This document shows, piece after piece, positions 31,360 to 37,139 of a stretch of DNA of 37,139 nucleotides. The translations under genes were made by a program, and so were the position numbers. The stretch's first letter is position 1. Each line of letters starts with the position of its first letter. Under the pieces are notes generated by a model. It saw nothing but the letters and a program-made list of their open reading frames with translations, did no database searches and was not told the origin of the DNA. Origin of the DNA: a virus; IMG/VR virus record IMGVR_UViG_3300028837_003362, positions 1 to 37,139 of that record; one strand, written 5' to 3'.

Positions 31360-31601
31360 TGATTGTCAAGGATCTAATAGAAAAACCAAAAAATTTCGCT
31401 AAGTGTGAGAAGTGTGGCAAACTTCTTATACAAAGGCAGGAGAACGGTTTGTGGTATTTCAGGTTTGGTTTCAAAAAAGATGATCGTGTCGAGCCATATA
31501 TCGAGCAATATATTCACGGCAATATACGAATGAAGTGCCTGCGCAGATCGTGCGGGCACTGGAATGTTTTAAACTATTTACCGTTTCAGATACAGATTTA
31601 A
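31356..31601 (+). CDS. Com-like zinc-ribbon protein
   Basis: Predicted 81-residue protein. KCEKCGKLLIQ near 16-26 and IRMKCLRRSCGHWNVLNYL near 58-76 form a two-pair zinc ribbon in the arrangement of phage Mu Com, a translational activator that binds mRNA. No Mom partner is seen. A longer central loop separates the pairs. ATG 31356 overlaps the HNH stop, so it may travel with it. The Com assignment is tentative. Confidence 0.45.
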   Translation: MMIVKDLIEKPKNFAKCEKCGKLLIQRQENGLWYFRFGFKKDDRVEPYIEQYIHGNIRMKCLRRSCGHWNVLNYLPFQIQI

Positions 31602-31710
31602 GAAATTCAATTCAGAGTCACATATCACCCAATCAGCCTTGAGCTGAACCTACCACCGACTTCTGGAACGCAATCTCTGATAGTAGCTCCAAAAAAATAG
31701 GCTTTGCTGC
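31602..31710 (+). other. intergenic gap before tail tube
   Basis: About 110 bases. In the frame of the upstream gene, after its TAA, there is a further open stretch of about 32 codons that ends at a TAG near 31700 and has no start codon. No promoter or hairpin is convincing. Confidence 0.4.
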
Positions 31711-31722
31711 AAAGGAGGTGAT
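31711..31722 (+). promoter_or_regulatory. very strong ribosome binding site for tail tube gene
   Basis: AAAGGAGGTGAT is a 12-base perfect match to the sequence complementary to the bacterial 16S rRNA 3' end, eight bases from GTG 31727. An ATG at 31725, out of frame, would give only 16 codons. The strength fits a protein needed in high copy number. Confidence 0.8.
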
Positions 31723-31726
31723 TCAT

Positions 31727-32326
31727 GTGGCCAGAAAAGGACCAATTACGACTGATACAACTACTATTGCATTAGGTCTTGCTCAAATTCGTGTAGGGAG
31801 TTCGTCAGACAACATTGCTGATATTCATCCGGCTTTGTCCTCAAGTGATTCTATTGGGGCGTTGGCGAATACTACGTGGAGGGGCCCGGCTGAGTGGTAC
31901 AAGCTGGAGTCCGGTTTTCCGTTGATCGAGGATTTTACAACCCCGATCAGGGAAGCTGCTCATCTCGAATGTGCATTTAAGGAGATAACCCCCGCTAATG
32001 TCGCTCTTGCTTACGGGCACGATCCTAACGCATCCCCGTACAGCACCATGACCGTTCATTCGGGGGAGGTGCCACTGGGCGGCAGGTCAGCCCCGGATTA
32101 TATCCGGATGGAGGCCAGGTACACGTATCCAAGCGGGACGGATTACATGGATATTATCTTTCCTAGAGCGCAGGTTTCGGCTAACCCCGAGGTTGCTTTA
32201 GCGGAAGCAGATGCTGCGGCTATCACAATTACGTTCGAGTCTAAGAACGCAAGTTCTGATGTCACGGACGGTAACGCAGTATGGGACGACAAGCCCCTGG
32301 GGCGCATTTATTGGCATTCTGATTAA
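31727..32326 (+). CDS. major tail tube protein
   Basis: Predicted 199-residue beta-rich protein. The start MARKGPITTDTTTIALGLAQ and the repeated strand pattern are typical of siphovirus tail tube subunits, whose hexamers stack to form the tail shaft. It is followed directly by the tail chaperone pair, the conserved order. Start is GTG 31727, set by the strong site at 31711. A GTG at 31718 overlaps that site and is rejected. Confidence 0.75.
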   Translation: MARKGPITTDTTTIALGLAQIRVGSSSDNIADIHPALSSSDSIGALANTTWRGPAEWYKLESGFPLIEDFTTPIREAAHLECAFKEITPANVALAYGHDPNASPYSTMTVHSGEVPLGGRSAPDYIRMEARYTYPSGTDYMDIIFPRAQVSANPEVALAEADAAAITITFESKNASSDVTDGNAVWDDKPLGRIYWHSD

Positions 32327-32360
32327 CCTATAACTAGTCCTTTTAAGGAGAAAAACTATC

Positions 32361-32912
32361 ATGTCAGAGAATTCAAAACTAAATCCACAAATAAAGACTG
32401 TGGAAATTGGCGTTCGGGAACTGCGAGAGATTCCGATTTATCCGTTATCCTTTGCAGACCAGCTGGAGATGACAGACCTTATTACCAAAACCGTGCAGGA
32501 GTTTTTTGCACGCCGGGGAGAGATGATTGGGCCGGAGCCTAAAGAACCTCAGGAGGGCCCCGAGTCCGAGGAAGCTGACCTTCAAAAGCCCAAAAACTTG
32601 GAAGTTGTATCTTTTATCGTCGGGCTGATTCGAGAAAACATAGAGAGAATTCTCAAGCTCATTACTGACGATTTAGGGGAAGATCCCCTGCGGGAGATTA
32701 CGAATTTACAACTCCTTGAAATTGTGGACATTATTTATGTTGTCAATTATGAAAGCATATCAAAAAACGTGAAAGACCTCTTCGAGAAAGTGAGAAGCGT
32801 ATTACCTTCGAAGAGGTCATTACTGGAATCTGTGAAAGATACCCCCAGTACAGACTCGAAGACTTCTACCGAAAGTCCTGGAGAGAAGGAGGACTTACCT
32901 TCGGACAAATAA
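32361..32912 (+). CDS. tail assembly chaperone (G-type)
   Basis: Predicted 183-residue protein. N-terminus: VRELREIPIYPLSFADQLEM; central acidic linker (GPEPKEPQEGPESEE); then helices. It is the first product of the chaperone pair that binds the tape measure before tail tube polymerises. AAGGAG precedes ATG 32361. The slippery site lies at codons 134-136. The last 47 codons overlap the T frame and are Ser/Thr-rich, so only the part before the shift is likely constrained. Confidence 0.85.
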   Translation: MSENSKLNPQIKTVEIGVRELREIPIYPLSFADQLEMTDLITKTVQEFFARRGEMIGPEPKEPQEGPESEEADLQKPKNLEVVSFIVGLIRENIERILKLITDDLGEDPLREITNLQLLEIVDIIYVVNYESISKNVKDLFEKVRSVLPSKRSLLESVKDTPSTDSKTSTESPGEKEDLPSDK

Positions 32913-33040
32913 CCGTTTTGGCCGAACATGCGAGTAAGCGCGAAATGGTTAGGGCGAAGTTCCAAATTGCCCTGCATGGCGGAAAAGTGGAAGACGAGCC
33001 GGCAAAGCAAGAGGGTTGGTTTAAGGATCCGGCCGGCTGA
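32361..33040 (+). CDS. frameshifted tail assembly chaperone (GT fusion)
   Basis: Predicted 226-residue product of -1 ribosomal frameshifting. It shares 136 codons with G, then switches at 32768 to the overlapping frame ending at TGA 33038-33040. The T part reads KRITFEEVITGICERYPQY, then RLEDFYRKSWREGGLTFG and ends GWFKDPAG, a typical chaperone T domain that contacts the tail tube. This frame has no start codon suitable for separate translation and needs the shift. It ends eight bases before the tape measure start. Confidence 0.88.
32762..32818 (+). promoter_or_regulatory. programmed -1 frameshift signal
   Basis: The slippery heptamer A AAA AAC lies at 32762-32768 in the correct phase of the G frame (TCA AAA AAC). 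After a 6-base spacer, an 11-bp perfect stem forms between 32775-32785 (GACCTCTTCGA) and 32808-32818 (TCGAAGAGGTC) around a 22-base loop. The -1 frame entered is the T frame. Confidence 0.92.
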
Positions 33041-33048
33041 CAGCGGCT

Positions 33049-34236
33049 ATGAAGGTAACGGCCTCCTATGGCCTTGCTGCGACCGCGATCTTTGGGGTAA
33101 TCAACGCGTTTAAGGCGGGTACGGCAGCCATCTTTGATTTTGATCAGGCGTTAAAGAATCTCCAGGCCATTACCGGGGCGATAGATGCTGAAATAGCCGT
33201 CCTGGGTGATAAGATCAGGGAGGTCGCAGCAAGGACGAAGTATTCTGCTAAAGAGGTCTCGGATGCCACGGTTCTTTTAGGCCAAGCCGGATTCGATGCT
33301 GCTGAGTCTTTGGACGCTATTGAAGCGGTTGCTATGTTGGCAACTGGTACCTTGACCAGCATGACTACAACCGCAGATCTTTTAACAACGGCAATCCGTG
33401 CCTTCAACCTTGATGCTTCAGAATCAGGCAGGGTTGCAGACATCTTTGCCAGTGCGGTTAATAAATCCAAGCTCACGGTTGATAAACTTAGAATTGCGTT
33501 TAATTATTTAGGACCGGTTGCAAGTAACGCCGGTCTTAAGCTTGAAGAAACGGCAGCAGGAGCTATGGTGTTGGGGACAGCCGGTTTGCGAGGATCAACC
33601 ATAGGCACAGGCTTCAGGCAGGTCCTTGCTCGTCTTATAGCTCCCTCTGAAAAACTCAGGCTTGCCTTCCGGGCTGCAGGCGCTGATCTTGAGAAACTCA
33701 ATCCTTTAACCAATGACTTTTCCGTTGTTCTCGATGAGTTGTCAAAGGTCGTGACTCATACTGGTGTTGCTATTAGATTATTTGGGATGCGGGGTTCTGC
33801 AGCGGCTGTTGCCCTTGCTAAGGGCAACGATAATTATAAGGAGATGCTCGATTATGTTTATCGTGTAGGCGTTGCGACTGAAATGGCCGAGAAGCAGATG
33901 GAGGGCCTCGGCGTAATGGCTAAAAACCTGGGCGATAAGCTCCACAATTTGGCGATCGCTCTTGGTGAGGGGGGCATTGCCGGGGCCTTTAGGGTTGTAT
34001 TGAACATATTGAGACCCTTAGTCGATCTTATGACGCTCGCTGCTGATAATGTGGTTGGCAGATTTATTGTGGCGGTCACGAGCTTGACTGCGGTAATGAC
34101 GGCGCTTACCTTGGCGGTTCGGTATTTGGTGATTCAGCTTTCGGCTATTACGATTGGATTGTCGGTTGCTGCATTAAAGGCTAAAATGTTTAAAGAAGGT
34201 GCAAGTCTTTTAGTTCCGTCGCTGAGCAGACGATAG
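33049..34236 (+). CDS. tail tape measure protein, N-terminal part
   Basis: Predicted 395-residue N-terminal portion of the tape measure, the protein that sets tail length. Family-like sequence: FDFDQALKNLQAITGAIDAE near 29-48, ARTKYSAKEVSDATVLLGQA near 60-79, then ATGTLTSMTTTADLLTTAIR and a membrane-like run near 330-375. The frame then meets TAG 34234-34236, although the protein continues in the -1 frame (see next entry). ATG 33049 has no clear ribosome site; translation is probably coupled to the GT stop. Confidence 0.85.
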   Translation: MKVTASYGLAATAIFGVINAFKAGTAAIFDFDQALKNLQAITGAIDAEIAVLGDKIREVAARTKYSAKEVSDATVLLGQAGFDAAESLDAIEAVAMLATGTLTSMTTTADLLTTAIRAFNLDASESGRVADIFASAVNKSKLTVDKLRIAFNYLGPVASNAGLKLEETAAGAMVLGTAGLRGSTIGTGFRQVLARLIAPSEKLRLAFRAAGADLEKLNPLTNDFSVVLDELSKVVTHTGVAIRLFGMRGSAAAVALAKGNDNYKEMLDYVYRVGVATEMAEKQMEGLGVMAKNLGDKLHNLAIALGEGGIAGAFRVVLNILRPLVDLMTLAADNVVGRFIVAVTSLTAVMTALTLAVRYLVIQLSAITIGLSVAALKAKMFKEGASLLVPSLSRR

Positions 34237-37139
34237 AGCTTCAGAAGCAATCAATCATGCTTGCTAAGGCGGGATTTCAATTAGAGGCTTATGCTGAACA
34301 ACTGGACAAAGCTAAAGAAGGCTCAAGAGAATACGAAGCTATCATGGAACGGCTTCTGAATGATTACCCGGAATTAGCTGATGCTGTAGATTTGACCACG
34401 ATGAAGTGGAAGGACCAGGGGGAGGCATTAAAAGAATTAATCGATTTGAAGCATGATGAATATGTGGGGAAATTAATTGAGCTTGTGGGCGAATATGGTG
34501 ACAAGATTGATAGTCTTAGGGTGAAGATTGCTTTACATGCTTTAACGATTGGCAAGGTGACCAAAGACACAAAGGAATTTTGGGAGGAAACAAAAAGGGG
34601 CGAATACGCATTCCCCGGGGCCGAAAAGCTTGCTGGAAAAATTATAGAAGCTTTTGGTACGGCATGGGATTTCATGAAATTCTCGACCAAGGAAGCATCT
34701 GATTTTTACAAAAAGAAATTATTAGGCATGGCTGAAGATACCAAAGAGGTTACCGAAACAATCGAATTGCAACAGGAAACAATAAAGACCATAGCTGGCA
34801 GATTAAAGAAATACGGGATAGATGCTGAGTCCACAATAGGAGTAATCGCAGCCTCAATTTACGCACTTGGCGAAAAGTCTATGGAGGCCGCGATTAAAAT
34901 GGCGGCTGCCGTGAAGCAATATCTTGGGACTACGGACGCACCCGAAGTTGACGCTGGTGAGCGTCTCACTAATTTGGCGATGTTGTTAGACAAGGAATGG
35001 CATGCGTGGGGCGAGTTCTATCAAAAGTTAGACTGGCTTCGTCAAAATGAATTAGTGGCCGCATTCGAGGCGGCTGAAAAGAAAATAACAAAAGAACGGG
35101 AGACTTTAAAGGTAAGATATGCCGTTGAGTTGGCTGATGCTAAAACCAGAGTTGAGACTGAAGCCAAGATCCAAATAATTTTGGCTGATATTAGAGCAGA
35201 TGCCCTTGAGAAGTTTAAAAAGTCACTGGATAGCAGGAAAAAGACGTATCTTGATTTCTTTAAAGAATTAGAAGTGCTTAGCTTAAGGGCTGACGACAAG
35301 AAAGAAGAAGCTGAAATTGCAAGGGCTGGAATCGCACATGATAAAAGGCTGAAGGCATTTGTAAAAGAATTAAAAGACAGATTTGATTTAGAGAAAGATT
35401 ATGCGACTGAGCTTGATGCGTATACAAAAAAGAGTGAAGAGACAAGACGAAAAGAGGTTGCTCAAATTCAAGCCAAATACGCAAAAAAGCGCTTAGACAA
35501 TGAAGTAGAGACAGCAATAGAAACAGAAAAGCTTATGCTTGAGATTGCCAAGAAAGGCGCCGACGAGCGCGTAGCGGCGGGTATTGATACTATTGCGGAG
35601 GGGAACCGCAAGAAGGCAGAACTAGAAGTGCAGTATCACTGGACGGTTGCCAAGATTTATACTGCCATATTCAATGATATTAAAACAAAATACGGGGAGG
35701 ACACGAAAGAATATGTAAATGCCTTGAATGATAAATTGAAGGCTACTGCCGAGTTTGCGAAAGCTCAGGCTAAACTGATTACGGTTGACTTAAAGGACCT
35801 GAAGGAGTCTGAAAAGATATTAGAATCTTTCATTAATCGCGTCATGACGACATGGGCAGATGCTTTTGCCGATATGTTTAAGGGTAGTTTTGAAGATTTT
35901 CAGGATTTGATGCGCAAAATGAGTGACCTGTTCATTGATACCTTGGCGGCGATGGCGGCAAAAGCTGCTACCACAAAAATTATGGTGTCTATAGATCAGC
36001 CCACCACTACTTCTACGAATGCTAACTGGGGTGGCGGTACTGGTGGCGGGGGGTGGGGTTACGGTGCAATTGTTGCTATGGTTTTGGGGTCAGTCGTCTC
36101 GGTTCTTGGGGCGAAGAGCGACCGTAAAAAAGAAGCAGCCGCACGCGAGCGGGCGCTTGGCAAGGCCTACCATGATATAACAAAAGAAATTGACCGGATG
36201 TTAGAATCTTTAACTCCCGTTGGGGAAGCATTTCGTGATCTAAACGACCAGTTTAACGCTTATTGGTATACGCTTTCGCAGCTCGGAGCGTCTATGGAAC
36301 AACTAGCCAACATCGAAGAGAAACGAGCTGAGGCTGTCGCCCATCTTAGAGAAGAAATGTTGCAGGATTTCATTGTACCCCTTAAGGATGTAATCGCGTC
36401 TTTCACTCTTGGGCCTGGTGACTATGAAAGATATAAACTTGATGTTTGGTATGATGAACAAATCGAGGCCGCTCGTTTGTTGGGTGCTGAGGCTGTTACG
36501 CTTTTACGTGAAGCATATGAATTGAGTAAGTTGCAGTATACTTTGAAACTGCAGGAAACCCTTTTGGGTGAAAGTGAGGGTTATGAACAAATAATAGCCA
36601 CCATTGGCATGACACCGGTTGAAATGCAACTATATGCGCTAGCGCAAGCTAGTGAAGCTGCTGGTGACGTTTTTTCAGATGTTGTTGACGAGATAGCTTT
36701 TCTATATGGTGAAGCTGATAGGTATGCATCCTCCATACATGACCTAACTGTTGAGTTGGCTGATCTGCAATCAAGTTACGACAAAATTACACAGGGCTAT
36801 GCAGATTATAAAGCAATGTATCAAACATTGGGAGACATGTTTAATATGGGCGTTGAGGGTGGTAAATTCTGGATGGACTACATGTATTCAGAGTGGTCAG
36901 CTGGAGTCTCAGACTGGTACAACCAATGGATTTACTTAAGTGATGATCTTATATCAGAGTTACATTCTCTGTTTATAGCTCGTGAAGCATACGAAGCGGC
37001 TCAATACACAATCGCTCCACTGCTGTTATCTATACCGGCAGAGATAGAATCAATTTCTGCTGCGCTTAGTGATTTGCTATTGACAATAGCTGAATTAGAA
37101 GAGCAATTAGAAAGCGCAACAGGTCTTGAGCAGCAAGCC
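34194..37139 (+). CDS. tail tape measure protein, C-terminal part (continues past window)
   Basis: Open from 34194 (after TAA 34191-34193) to the end of the window, more than 980 codons without stop; partial at the 3' end. It is -1 relative to the N-terminal part, and the two overlap only at 34194-34233. It has long coiled coils (AFEAAEKKITKERETLKVRY), and near 35860-35960 MFKGSFEDFQDLMRKMSD, a tape-measure C-terminal hallmark, followed by a Gly-rich hydrophobic segment near 36025-36110. If separate, it would start at ATG 34257, which lacks a ribosome site. One missing base in the TTTT run at 34208-34211 would explain the break. Confidence 0.82.

Noticed and set aside
30642-31726. group I intron around the HNH gene
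   Set aside because: The flanking tail genes are each complete and no split exon is seen; the nuclease appears to be free-standing.
31718-31726. earlier GTG start for the tail tube gene
   Set aside because: It overlaps the ribosome binding site itself; GTG 31727 has the correct spacing.
34200-34216. second programmed frameshift in the tape measure
   Set aside because: No slippery heptamer in the right phase and no downstream stem; a one-base indel in the T run is simpler, though not proven.
1-37139. tRNA genes, integrase, att sites, lysis genes
   Set aside because: None could be recognised by reading; they may lie outside the window.

Overview
The window is the late half of a tailed double-stranded DNA phage or prophage. 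Every supported gene is on the + strand. Genes are tightly packed, with ATGA and TAATG start/stop overlaps and strong GGAGG-type ribosome binding sites. The order is the standard head-to-tail order: terminase, portal, protease/scaffold, decoration protein, E-type capsid, connectors, tail terminator, tail tube, tail chaperones, tape measure. No sheath gene lies between tail terminator and tail tube, so a long non-contractile (siphovirus-type) tail is inferred. The host is a bacterium using canonical Shine-Dalgarno signals. A heptosyltransferase-type (GT9) domain and the FN3 and ASCH accessory proteins suggest a Gram-negative host, but the sequence does not fix a phylum.

Layout. 1-964: AT-rich, mostly non-coding, with a TGTGACA repeat cluster and a 10-bp periodic AT repeat that resemble a replication origin or multi-site operator. 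965-7291: accessory genes, namely small zinc-ribbon proteins, an HTH-like protein, an orphan DNA methyltransferase, a secreted FN3 protein, an ASCH-like protein and several unknowns, including two small broken reading frames. 7273-9680: terminase small-subunit candidate and large subunit. 9670-10671: four small genes. 10791-18355: portal, protease with a nested scaffold, decoration, major capsid, connectors. 18352-28631: a cassette of about 10 kb with glycosyltransferases, sugar-modifying enzymes and methyltransferases, inserted in the middle of the structural operon. 28628-32326: neck and tail genes through tail tube, interrupted by a NUMOD3-HNH endonuclease and a Com-like zinc ribbon. 32361-37139: tail chaperone G, its -1 frameshift product GT, and the tape measure gene, which is split by a frame change and runs off the window.

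The most interesting element is the glycan cassette. It holds a GT4-GT9 fusion, GT2, GT8, two or three GT-B enzymes, a DegT aminotransferase, an RmlD-like reductase, a GNAT acetyltransferase and three methyltransferase domains. It is co-directional and translationally coupled with head genes upstream and neck genes downstream. It probably builds or transfers a modified, possibly amino-sugar glycan late in infection, either onto virions or onto the host surface. The tail chaperone frameshift signal is textbook quality: slippery A AAA AAC, 6-nt spacer, 11-bp stem.
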